NCBI GenBank assembly: GCA_024397875.1
Contig: CP073344.1
Coordinates: 2,223,001-2,287,000 of the forward strand
Origin: Amphritea atlantica
Lineage (GTDB): Bacteria > Pseudomonadota > Gammaproteobacteria > Pseudomonadales > Balneatricaceae
Direction: 5' to 3'
Length of the DNA: 64,000 bases
Shown here: positions 8,459-17,006 of the stretch, piece by piece
Position numbering within the stretch: position 1 is the first letter of the stretch
Layout of the letters: every line of letters begins with the position of its first letter
Position numbers and translations under genes: made by a program
The notes under the pieces: model-generated
What the model was told of the DNA's origin: nothing
The model's input: the letters and a program-made list of their open reading frames with translations, nothing else
Database searches by the model: none

Positions 8459-9343
8459 TTAAAACTGCTCAACCATCCAGTCTATAAAAACTCTTAAAGC
8501 CGGTTTCATATGCGAGTGATGGCTATAGAGCACTGAGAGTGTCAATGAGGGTGGCCGGATATCAGGCAGAATCTCAATCAGTGTGCCGGCGTCCAGTTGT
8601 CGGCGAATATGATATTCAGGGATCTGAATAATCCCCATTCCCGCTTCGGCCGCGGCAACATAGGAGTCACCATTACTCACTGACACGGTAACCGGCAGAT
8701 TCACTTTACGCAGTTCGCCACTGACACTGAACGCTAAAGGCTCTACTTCTCCAGACGATGAGGAACGGTATTCAACGCAGCGGTGCTGTGTCAGATCATC
8801 CAGCCCTTCAGGGGTGCCATATTGACTCAGATAGCGTTGACTGGCGCAGGTCACCTGCGGCAAAGGTTTAAGTGACCGTGAAACCGATGAGGTATCTGCC
8901 AGCTTACCAATCCTGATGGCGCAATCCACCGACTCTTCTACCAGATTAATCACCCGGTCTCCGGCACTCAGCAACAACTCGACATCGGGATAGCTGGCGC
9001 AAAACTCAGGTAGCCGGGGTATCACTTCCAATCGGGAAAAGCTATTGGGCAGATCCACTCTCAGCGGTCCCCTTGGCATAGCAGCAACCTGGGACAAAAT
9101 CTCCTCCGTTTCAGAAACCTGATCGAGTATTTTCTGACAGCGCTGATAATAAAACCGGCCATCCCCCGTAGGATTCACTTGCCGGGTCGTCCGGTGTAGC
9201 AGCCTGACGCCCAGACTTTTTTCCAGCTGTTTGAGCATCGATGTTGCCGAAGCCCTGGAGATATTCATCTCCTTGGCCGCCTGGGTAAAGCTGCCGCTAT
9301 CGACAATGCGGGTAAAAACCTGCATAGAAAACAGTCTGTCCAA
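8459..9343 (-). CDS. LysR-type transcriptional regulator
   Basis: A 294-residue LysR-family regulator: N-terminal winged helix (FTQAAKEMNISRASATSMLKQLEKSLG, about residues 17-45) and a periplasmic-binding-like effector domain from about residue 90. It is transcribed away from benE across a 145-bp gap that would hold both promoters, so benE control is the simplest guess. The sequence (RTTRQVNPTGDGRFYYQRC) is of the broad AaeR/DmlR-like subgroup and not clearly BenM or CatM. The effector is not known. Confidence 0.87.
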   Translation of the reverse strand: MDRLFSMQVFTRIVDSGSFTQAAKEMNISRASATSMLKQLEKSLGVRLLHRTTRQVNPTGDGRFYYQRCQKILDQVSETEEILSQVAAMPRGPLRVDLPNSFSRLEVIPRLPEFCASYPDVELLLSAGDRVINLVEESVDCAIRIGKLADTSSVSRSLKPLPQVTCASQRYLSQYGTPEGLDDLTQHRCVEYRSSSSGEVEPLAFSVSGELRKVNLPVTVSVSNGDSYVAAAEAGMGIIQIPEYHIRRQLDAGTLIEILPDIRPPSLTLSVLYSHHSHMKPALRVFIDWMVEQF

Positions 9344-9488
9344 TTCTCACCCCTTTATTTTTCAACAACAATCTATTATTCAGCTTTTCTAAACAGTCTA
9401 TCTCTAAAACCGCTGATTATCTCGATATATCCAGAATATATACTGGGTATACTAAACAATAATCCACTGAATCGGGATAGCCCCAATC

Positions 9489-10676
9489 ATGCATAAAGAT
9501 CTCTCATTATCGGCGATCACCGCCGGACTGCTGGCCGTACTGATCTCCTATTCCGGCCCACTGGTGATTTTCTATCAGGCAGCACAAAGTGCCAGTGTCA
9601 GCAACGAGATGATGGCCTCCTGGGTCTGGGCGATCTCTATCGGTGCAGCGCTCTCCGGTATTTTTCTGAGTATCTGGTTTAAAGCCCCCATCATTACCGC
9701 CTGGTCTGCGCCGGGCACCGCACTTCTGATCACGCTGTTTCCCGGACTCTCGTTGAATGAGGCGGTCGGGGCCTATATCACTGCGGCCATTATTCTGATT
9801 GTGCTGGGGTTCTCTGGTTATTTTGACCGCATTATGGGCGCCATCCCCAAAGGCATAGCCCATGCAATGCTGGCGGGTATACTGTTTCAGTTCGGGATTA
9901 AAGCGTTTCTGGCGATCCAGTTTATGCCTGAACTGAGTATTCTGATGATCGTCAGCTACCTGATATCCAGGCGCCTGCTGCCAAAATACTGCCTGCTGTT
10001 GCTGCTCATCGCCGGTCTCGCAGGGGCGATTCTATTAGGTGAGACCCATCTTCAGTCTGTCGAATTAAGTTTCACAACACCGATATCCATCTCACCAGAG
10101 TTCAGCTTCAACGCGACACTCAGTCTTGCCCTGCCGCTGGTTATTGTCAGTCTGAGCGGCCAGTTTCTACCCGGCTTTGCCATCCTCAAAGCCTCAGGGT
10201 TCAACACCCCTGCCCGCCCAATATTCATCTGTACCGGTGCCATATCGGTGATTACCGCCCTGTTTGGCGGCATTACCACGGTTATTGCCGCCATCACGGC
10301 GGCACTCTGTACCGGAGAAGATGCCCATCCGGACCCGGCAAAACGCTATATAGCCGGGGTATCCAATGGCGTGTTCTATCTGATTGGCGCCACCTTCTCA
10401 GGCACCATCATTGCGCTGCTGACCGCACTGCCTGAACACTTTGTCGAGGTACTGGCAGGGCTTGCGCTGCTGGGCGCAATCTCCAGCAATCTGCTAGGGG
10501 CTGCACAGGAGACTTTTCACTTCGAAGCCTCGCTTATCACCTTTGTCGTCACCGCTTCAGGGATGAATTACCTGGGCATTGGCGCGGCGTTCTGGGGTGT
10601 GATTATCGGCTTGCTAAGCTACGCTGTGCTGTATCAGAAACGGGAAAATATGATGGGATGGTTCAAGCGGAGCTGA
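9489..10676 (+). CDS. benE: Benzoate/H+ symporter BenE
   Basis: Inner-membrane protein of 395 residues with about a dozen hydrophobic segments, of the BenE (benzoate:proton symporter) family. Typical are the early SYSGPLVIFYQAA, WKAPIITAWSAPGTALL-like segment near residue 75, and the conserved GGITTVIAAITAALCTG near residue 258. It would bring benzoate into the cell for benABCD at 14.7-18.3 kb. It stands alone in its orientation, divergent from the LysR gene, and is not co-transcribed with ben genes. Confidence 0.9.
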   Translation: MHKDLSLSAITAGLLAVLISYSGPLVIFYQAAQSASVSNEMMASWVWAISIGAALSGIFLSIWFKAPIITAWSAPGTALLITLFPGLSLNEAVGAYITAAIILIVLGFSGYFDRIMGAIPKGIAHAMLAGILFQFGIKAFLAIQFMPELSILMIVSYLISRRLLPKYCLLLLLIAGLAGAILLGETHLQSVELSFTTPISISPEFSFNATLSLALPLVIVSLSGQFLPGFAILKASGFNTPARPIFICTGAISVITALFGGITTVIAAITAALCTGEDAHPDPAKRYIAGVSNGVFYLIGATFSGTIIALLTALPEHFVEVLAGLALLGAISSNLLGAAQETFHFEASLITFVVTASGMNYLGIGAAFWGVIIGLLSYAVLYQKRENMMGWFKRS

Positions 10677-10918
10677 TTACTTATAGCGAGACGCAAAAAT
10701 TGAATGATTGACAGGCCGTATACGGCCTCCCGTCGATTGGGTTAGTCCAATCGATACCCTATACTATTTCCATTCATCGTTTAACTCTGTGGCTGACTTC
10801 GGGGGAACACTTCTGGAGTGAGCGGGTTAATAATTGAACCCGTTGATCAGATCGATCATGACCATGTTCGGGGCAAACGATGCACGTTCTATAGCTGTGA
10901 AAAAATGAGAAAAATATA
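10677..10918 (+). promoter_or_regulatory. Structured leader and candidate promoter of ligAB
   Basis: This 242-bp gap holds a perfect 16-bp palindrome (10713-10728), then a perfect eight-base-pair inverted repeat TCGATTGG-N6-CCAATCGA (10733-10754). A sigma-70-like pair TTGGGT (10737-10742) and TATACT (10760-10765) with 17-bp spacing overlaps the second repeat, so a regulator bound there would sit on the -35 box; ATTGG-N6-CCAAT fits a LysR-type dyad. A further CGGGTT-N8-AACCCG repeat follows near 10830. The predicted leader would be about 150 nt long. Confidence 0.5.
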
Positions 10919-12165
<1,247 letters not shown>

Positions 12166-12201
12166 CCGGTCTCACGGTTAACACGTCACTTTCGTGTTGT
12201 T

Positions 12202-12228
12202 CTCAGGCCATAGTCGTTATGGCCTGAG
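12202..12228 (+). terminator. Hairpin after ligB, probable terminator
   Basis: Perfect 11-base-pair stem CTCAGGCCATA / TATGGCCTGAG around a five-base loop, 36 bp after the ligB stop. The following bases (GCACTTTACC) are only weakly T-rich, so it may act as a Rho-assisted terminator or mRNA end protector. Confidence 0.6.
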
Positions 12229-12378
12229 CACTTTACCGTGGCATTTGTGACTTTCAACGATGCCGAAGGTCACTTAGCTTGAGATAGATAACAGGCATTC
12301 TCACAGAGGATGTAATGAGCTAGAAGATCTAGTTTTCAAAACAAACAGATATTATTGACAGAACACCACAGTCACTTG

Positions 12379-13128
12379 TTATATCCATTCGTTTAAATCT
12401 GATCTTTTCATCCTTTCTCTCAGTTCTGGAGCTAATTTACATGTGATTTCGCCGATAGTATCAATTTGCCAATCCTCACAGTAAGGCGATATCCAAAGCT
12501 CGTTGACCAAGGATTCCAGGTTTAATTCTAAAGGAATCACCTTCGGCAAGGTTTCCGGATCAATTGTCACGGGAGGGTTTTCTGAGGAAAATTCCCCCTC
12601 TGGGAGTTTAATGAGGTCTTCACTTACGCAAAAGCGAATTTCGTCTTCTGAAGAATAAGCACGAGCCTTAGCATTTAGCAAAGTAGTATTAATCTGCAAT
12701 TCTTCAGGGTCTTCAAAATCATCTCGATAAACTACTTCCCTATAATCATATCCGTAGACATCCCAGTTCACGCTTTCCAAAAACTGCCTAACCGTTGTTT
12801 TGACAGCAACTCCCAGGTGCGATCCGCCTAAATAAGAAAACCATAGGGAACGACACTCGTGCTCTTTGCCAGCCCAACAACTGATATAGTGAGATTTTTT
12901 CATCCGGTCGATGTGCAAATTCGTTCCGTTTAAAATGCGCTCCTTTCCAACAAGACTTCCATTTTTCTCGAGGCGATTGAGCATTAACGATATTTCAAGC
13001 TGATCGGCAGCGATACTCACTTGAGTAAATTTTATTGACTTAGTGAGTAGAAAGTCCAAGTACTTTTCTAAACTCATGTAGCGCCAAATTACCTTATCTT
13101 TTTCCGGTCTTTTAGGTGCTTTAATCAT
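12379..13128 (-). CDS. DUF2971-like protein, gene-cassette cargo
   Basis: About 249 residues from the ATG at 13128, preceded by AGGAAG. The longer frame to 13164 starts at a TTG inside the attC site and is unlikely. The N-terminal IWRYMSLEKYLDFLL, the SCWAGKEHECRSLWFSYL segment and the Glu-rich middle with ARAYSSEDEIRFCV resemble the DUF2971 family, of unknown function. The gene is flanked upstream by an attC site and ends in ATATAAC, a good match to an attC first core, with the stop codon inside it. Codon use and lower GC than its neighbours fit a mobile cassette. It has no obvious link to aromatic metabolism. Confidence 0.7.
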   Translation of the reverse strand: MIKAPKRPEKDKVIWRYMSLEKYLDFLLTKSIKFTQVSIAADQLEISLMLNRLEKNGSLVGKERILNGTNLHIDRMKKSHYISCWAGKEHECRSLWFSYLGGSHLGVAVKTTVRQFLESVNWDVYGYDYREVVYRDDFEDPEELQINTTLLNAKARAYSSEDEIRFCVSEDLIKLPEGEFSSENPPVTIDPETLPKVIPLELNLESLVNELWISPYCEDWQIDTIGEITCKLAPELRERMKRSDLNEWI

Positions 13129-13146
13129 GAGGCTTCCTAGGCAAGG

Positions 13147-13205
13147 ATGTAACGCCAACAGCAACGAGCAAGCGTTAGCGAGTCCGATTGCCTGTTTTGT
13201 TATGT
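13147..13205 (-). repeat. attC site 2 of the cassette array
   Basis: A 59-bp imperfect palindrome read on the minus strand, starting ACATAAC and ending GGCGTTACAT. The inner arms (AACAG...GCAATCGGACTCGC against GCTTGCTCGTTGCTGTT) pair with extra unpaired bases on one strand, the hallmark of folded attC sites. It separates the DUF2971 gene from the zinc-ribbon gene, whose stop lies directly at its start (13206-13208). Confidence 0.72.
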
Positions 13206-13628
13206 TTATTTACCAAACCGCTGCTCACAGCTAGGACACTTATATCTCCCAAAGCTACGGAAGGTGCCTGTAACCTCTGTAAGAAGAGATACCAAATTTT
13301 TAGTTGTGAAACAATTTGAGCAAAACGGTCCGTCTGGCTTTCCATCTTGAGGCTCAGATAAATAATAGTAACCATCTCGAAAAACTACTTCATCTTGCTT
13401 GGAAAGTGCCGACTTGAGCTCTTTGATGGTTTGCTTCAACTCAAGGTTTTCATCTTGAGCTTCTACAAGCTGAATTTTCACTTCTGCCATAGCCTCAAGA
13501 AGCTCAGCTATTTTAAGCTTAACCTCAGCATCTTTTATCGCTGATGTTGCTCCTTTAAGTTCTTTCGCAATATCTATTGCAACTTTTATTGAACTTATTC
13601 CTGCTGAAATTGCGCCAATATCAGGCAT
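13206..13628 (-). CDS. Coiled-coil protein with C-terminal zinc ribbon, cassette cargo
   Basis: 140 residues, function unknown. Residues about 1-30 look like a short helical segment, 30-80 form a likely coiled coil (VKIQLVEAQDENLELKQTIKEL), and the C-terminal part carries two cysteine pairs (CSNC and CPSC, about 40 residues apart) that should bind one zinc. The start ATG follows AAGGAG. The stop codon TAA touches attC site 2 and the gene starts 22 bp after attC site 1, so it fills a typical single-gene integron cassette. Confidence 0.75.
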   Translation of the reverse strand: MPDIGAISAGISSIKVAIDIAKELKGATSAIKDAEVKLKIAELLEAMAEVKIQLVEAQDENLELKQTIKELKSALSKQDEVVFRDGYYYLSEPQDGKPDGPFCSNCFTTKNLVSLLTEVTGTFRSFGRYKCPSCEQRFGK

Positions 13629-13649
13629 ATCTAATTACTCCTTGAAAAC

Positions 13650-13717
13650 ATAAAACGCCGAAGCTAAGCAGCAGGCCCGCCGGAGGCGGGGCTGTCCGCT
13701 TGAACGTCTTGTTGGGT
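13650..13717 (-). repeat. attC site 1 of the cassette array
   Basis: A 68-bp attC read on the minus strand: first core ACCCAAC (13717-13711), then AAGACGTTCAAGCGG, a GC-rich palindrome (GCCCCGCC/GGCGGGC), CTTAGCTTCGGC and second core GTTTTAT ending at 13650. ACCCAAC is the exact reverse complement of GTTGGGT at the start of the same cassette (14228-14222), as required for a cassette that was once a closed circle. Form and sequence match the common 60-bp attC class. Confidence 0.88.
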
Positions 13718-14215
13718 GACAATGCCGCGAGAGCTAAGGAATGCACGCAGCTCATAAAACTGGCGAAAGCAAAGCTCAGTGACATCGGTAAGCTTGCCCT
13801 CATGCTCGATATAGTGGTTGGCGCCCATATGCAATACGACACCCTTTGAAGCAGCTCGCTCTTCTTGGATTAAACGTGGCGTTTTGCGGAAGTCGAAGTT
13901 AACCGCGTTACCCGGTGGCGGAATGTAGTCAGAATGATCAATGCCGACATGCTTCTCGTGAATGGTGATGTTGCGAACTCCCTGGCCACCTAGTAGCGCC
14001 GAGTGGGTGGCCTTGTATGCCTTGACTGCCTCAACTCCCGCAACTGGCTTTGCCTGCTCAAGAGCTGAATAAAGAGAGTTGAGGACAGCACCGAGCAAGT
14101 AGGAGACTTCCATCGCTGGCGTTGCACCGCTAGTAAGCGGGCGCTTTCTATTTTCTAGAGCATCCAACAGCTCCAGAAAAAAGCTGGCTTCAGCGAGTTT
14201 GTCAGCACTGCTCAT
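13664..14215 (-). CDS. Unknown protein, gene-cassette cargo
   Basis: About 183 residues from the ATG at 14215; an in-frame TTG at 14230 lies upstream of the cassette core and is unlikely. No family recognised. The N-terminal half is helical (ADKLAEASFFLELLDALENRK), the middle has TIHEKHVGIDHSDYIPPP, and the last residues (SPASGGPAA) are encoded by the attC site, which is common in cassettes. The cassette core GTTGGGT is 7 bp upstream of the ATG. The protein looks soluble and has no signal peptide. Confidence 0.68.
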   Translation of the reverse strand: MSSADKLAEASFFLELLDALENRKRPLTSGATPAMEVSYLLGAVLNSLYSALEQAKPVAGVEAVKAYKATHSALLGGQGVRNITIHEKHVGIDHSDYIPPPGNAVNFDFRKTPRLIQEERAASKGVVLHMGANHYIEHEGKLTDVTELCFRQFYELRAFLSSRGIVTQQDVQADSPASGGPAA

Positions 14216-14221
14216 CTTGTC

Positions 14222-14228
14222 ACCCAAC
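14222..14228 (-). other. Cassette boundary core (GTTGGGT)
   Basis: Recombination core at the leading edge of the first cassette. It fits GTTRRRY and is the perfect complement of the first core of attC site 1. The sequence before it on the minus strand (ATTAAATT) is not the 3' half of an attC, so the array starts either at an attI-like site or at a secondary insertion point. No integrase gene lies within the window. Confidence 0.65.
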
Positions 14229-14550
14229 AATTTAATAGTCTGCCCTTGTAAGGCTGGAAAGCTTGCAAGCTCTGCTACCTTGTAAGGTACATTTATATCT
14301 AGGGACGGGTAAAAGATGTATCGCAGAAGCCGTAAGTATCAGGAATATGTGACTCAATATGCAAAGGTAAGGACTGCCAGAAAGGAAAAAAGGATAATGG
14401 TATTCATCCTGAATATCCGCCTGAACTGTCTTAAGTGCCTGACCAAGCTACACAGACCCATCAAAATCACAGACTACGATACGGGTACTCCAGTTACCCA
14501 CCGGATTTAACTATAACCACTCACCACGTAGATTACTACAAACGCTTTTT

Positions 14551-14608
14551 CGAGCAAGGAAACGAAGTTTCCGTCGAGCAACGAGCAAGATGCGAAGCAT
14601 CGTTCGAG
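14551..14608. repeat. Two REP-like hairpins in tandem
   Basis: Two units of the same plan: CGAGCAA, then a perfect stem with GAA loop, then GT(T)CGAG. Unit 1 has the stem GGAAAC/GTTTCC (14558-14572) and unit 2 GATGC/GCATC (14589-14601). The stems differ while the flanks are kept, as in REP families. The 13-base flank AGCAACGAGCAAG also occurs inside attC site 2 at about 13160. Confidence 0.6.
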
Positions 14609-14626
14609 CCACGTTATTTTCTGCAT

Positions 14627-14651
14627 AAAAAAAGGCAGCCAACTGGCTGCC
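14627..14651 (-). terminator. Terminator of the ben operon
   Basis: On the minus strand stem GGCAGCC / GGCTGCC (14634-14640 and 14645-14651) with a four-base loop, followed by seven T. It lies about 20 bp past the benD stop codon. Confidence 0.9.
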
Positions 14652-14669
14652 TTTTAAGTGCAATTCAAA

Positions 14670-15455
14670 TCACCCCTGATCGCCCCCACCCACAGGCAGG
14701 ATAGTTCCGGTGATATAAGAGGCCTCATCGGAGGCAAGAAACAGGATCGCGCTAGCCTGTTCACTGGGCTGACTGTAACGTCCCATCACCGTAGAATCGA
14801 TGGTCTGATCTACGATCTGTTGATACCACATCTTTTCATCTGCGCTCATCGGCTGCGTGTTGCGCGGAATTTTTCGTTCGCCCACATCGGTGCCACCCGG
14901 TGCCACTGCATTAACGCGAATGCCCCGGTTGCCATTTTCCCAGGCCAGACAGGCAGTCAGGGCGTTAACCCCACCCTTTGCTGCGGCATAGGGAACCCGG
15001 TTGAGTCCTTTTGTAGCGATGGATGAGACATTAACAATAGCACCCGAGTTTTGCTGTTGCATAAAGGGCAGCACTGCGTGACAACACCAGAGTGTCGGAA
15101 ACAGTGAGCGACGTATCTCCGCTTCCACCTGTTCCTCTTCATAATGTTCATAGGGTTTAACCCAGATAGTGCCCCCGACATTGTTGATCAGGCTATCGAT
15201 ACGCCCATATTTAGCTACGGCAGCATCCATGACCTTGCAGCACTCTGCATACTGCTCGAGGTTGGCCAGCACCACCAGTGGCGCAGCAAAGCCCTGCCCG
15301 GTGATCTCACCGGCCACCTCCTCCACCAGGGGCGAGAAATCAACCAGCACCAGCAGCGCACCTTCAGCCGCAGCTCTGAGTGCCACTTCCCGACCAATGC
15401 CCTGAGCAGCCCCTGTGACCAGCACAACCTTTTCCTCAAAACGACGTGTAGACAT
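14670..15455 (-). CDS. benD: Benzoate cis-diol dehydrogenase BenD
   Basis: Short-chain dehydrogenase of about 261 residues that oxidises 1,6-dihydroxycyclohexa-2,4-diene-1-carboxylate to catechol with NAD+ and loss of CO2. The cofactor motif TGAAQGIGRE, NNVGG, the active-site serine (VNVSS) and the YAAAKGG motif are all present. The ATG at 15455 follows a GAGG that overlaps the benC stop; the longer frame from TTG at 15473 is less likely. It is the last gene of benABCD and is followed by a terminator. Confidence 0.92.
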   Translation of the reverse strand: MSTRRFEEKVVLVTGAAQGIGREVALRAAAEGALLVLVDFSPLVEEVAGEITGQGFAAPLVVLANLEQYAECCKVMDAAVAKYGRIDSLINNVGGTIWVKPYEHYEEEQVEAEIRRSLFPTLWCCHAVLPFMQQQNSGAIVNVSSIATKGLNRVPYAAAKGGVNALTACLAWENGNRGIRVNAVAPGGTDVGERKIPRNTQPMSADEKMWYQQIVDQTIDSTVMGRYSQPSEQASAILFLASDEASYITGTILPVGGGDQG

Positions 15456-15465
15456 AAACGCAACC

Positions 15466-16467
15466 TCAGGCAAATTTTTCGTAATGGAAGCTGGCGGGCG
15501 TTATGCCTTTTTCTGAAAAATAGTGGTTAACCGCATCAACCATCGGCGGCGGACCGCAGAGATAGGTATCAACATCACCATCACAGAGGTGTTCGGCTTC
15601 AATATAGTGAGTGACATAGCCTTTGGTTGGATGAGAACTTTCCGGGCTGGCAACACAGGTGGCGAAGCTGAACAGTGGCAGTGAAGCCGCCAGACGCTCC
15701 AGCCGGTCGACCTCGACCAGATCGATATCGTTGGTTACGCCGTAGATAAGGTGTACCGGGTGTTCAAGGCCGTCCCGCTCCATCTTCTCCAGCATCGCGG
15801 TGAACGGTGCCAGACCGGTACCGCCGGCAAGAAACAGGGCCCGACGGTTCATATCCCGCAGATAGAAACTGCCAAACGGTCCGGAGATCTCCAGTGATTC
15901 ACCGACCTGAGCAGTATCCCGCATATAGCTGCTCATCCGGCCATCGGGAATCACCCGAATCAGGAAAGACACTTCATTGTCATCGCTGACCAGAGAACTG
16001 AAAGAGTATGCCCGGGTTTCATCACTGCCCGGCACTTTGATATTGACATACTGACCCGGAAGAAAATGCAGATTCGCCAGCTTGTCACCTTTGACAGAGA
16101 ATCCGATAGCGGTATCTGAATAACGATTAATGGCGGACAGTTCAACCGTATAAGTTTCGGTCACCGTCTTACAGACCTTTGAAGATACCGGCACTGACAC
16201 GACACAGTCGGAGGTTGGCACCATGCGACAGGTAAGCACCTGTCCCTGCTCTGCCTCTTCGTCAGACAGCGCATCCTCGATGTAATCTTCCAGTATGTAC
16301 TTGCCTGATTCGGCATGACACATACAGGTACCACAGGCACCGTCGCGGCAATCCAGTGGAATATTGACACGCTGACGATATGCCGCATCAGCCACCAGTT
16401 CACCCTCGTTGCACTCGATAAAACGAGTCACACCGTCTTCAAAGTTTAATGCAATTTTATAAGACAT
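15466..16467 (-). CDS. benC: Benzoate 1,2-dioxygenase reductase BenC
   Basis: Electron-transfer component (333 residues) that passes electrons from NADH to the BenAB oxygenase. Domains in order: plant-type [2Fe-2S] ferredoxin with CRDGACGTCMCHAESG near residue 41 and a fourth cysteine near 78 (LTCRM), an FAD-binding barrel with RAYSFSS near 153, and an NAD-binding domain with LAGGTGLAPF near 214. Length and order match BenC. The stop overlaps the ribosome-binding site of benD. Confidence 0.95.
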   Translation of the reverse strand: MSYKIALNFEDGVTRFIECNEGELVADAAYRQRVNIPLDCRDGACGTCMCHAESGKYILEDYIEDALSDEEAEQGQVLTCRMVPTSDCVVSVPVSSKVCKTVTETYTVELSAINRYSDTAIGFSVKGDKLANLHFLPGQYVNIKVPGSDETRAYSFSSLVSDDNEVSFLIRVIPDGRMSSYMRDTAQVGESLEISGPFGSFYLRDMNRRALFLAGGTGLAPFTAMLEKMERDGLEHPVHLIYGVTNDIDLVEVDRLERLAASLPLFSFATCVASPESSHPTKGYVTHYIEAEHLCDGDVDTYLCGPPPMVDAVNHYFSEKGITPASFHYEKFA

Positions 16468-16512
16468 AATCGATCCCGGCCCCCGGTATCCCGGGGGACC
16501 TTATTGTTATTA

Positions 16513-17004
16513 TTAAAGATGATAGATATCGACCACATGATGGATATAGTCGTTTTTCAGGACGACTTTTTTATCTTTGATCTTCGGACGATCAGTGGAC
16601 GTATCCAGGGTATAGAAACTGGTACCGAAGTAGGTGTACACATGCTCATAGCGATAGGCATAGTTGACCCAGTTAAAGCGAACTTTGCACTGTTCATCAG
16701 ACGCTTCGACAATCTCTATATTGCTCAGATTGTGAGAAGTCCGCGGCTGGGGCAAACTGGTCGCGCTTGATTTATCGGTGTTAATCCGGAATACCCGGTC
16801 TTCAAGACCACTGCGCGAGGCATAATACATCAGCGAAATTTCAGTCTGCGGGTCTTCCGTCAGCTCACCAGTGTCATCCCAGGAGGGCACCCAGTAGGTT
16901 GCATCTTCTGCATACATCTCCAGCCAGCTATCCCACTCTTTATCATCAAGATAACGGGCTTCTTCAAAGAGAAATTTATTTACCTGCTCAATTGAAATAG
17001 ACAT
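16513..17004 (-). CDS. benB: Benzoate 1,2-dioxygenase beta subunit BenB
   Basis: Small structural subunit (163 residues) of the ring-hydroxylating dioxygenase, of the SnoaL-like fold. The EARYLDDKEWDSWLEMYAED opening, MYYASRSGLEDRVFR and RFNWVNYAYRYEHVYTYFG follow BenB/XylY. It starts 2 bp after benA with GAGG upstream of the ATG, and it forms the alpha3beta3 oxygenase with BenA. Confidence 0.94.
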   Translation of the reverse strand: MSISIEQVNKFLFEEARYLDDKEWDSWLEMYAEDATYWVPSWDDTGELTEDPQTEISLMYYASRSGLEDRVFRINTDKSSATSLPQPRTSHNLSNIEIVEASDEQCKVRFNWVNYAYRYEHVYTYFGTSFYTLDTSTDRPKIKDKKVVLKNDYIHHVVDIYHL

Positions 17005-17006
17005 GA

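Larger units (their letters stand above)
14231..14669. other. Intergenic region between cassette array and benD
   Basis: About 440 bp without a credible gene. It contains a cluster of REP-like hairpins (14551-14608) and the leftward terminator of the ben operon (14627-14651). Short open frames here lack ribosome-binding sites and recognisable products. Confidence 0.5.

Noticed and set aside
13129..13164. N-terminal extension of the DUF2971-like protein to a TTG at 13164
   Set aside because: The extension lies inside attC site 2, and a better ATG with AGGAAG is at 13128.
14316..14704. Short plus-strand open frames between the cassette array and benD
   Set aside because: They cross the REP hairpins and terminator, have no ribosome-binding site and no recognisable product. 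I also looked here for an integrase remnant and found none.
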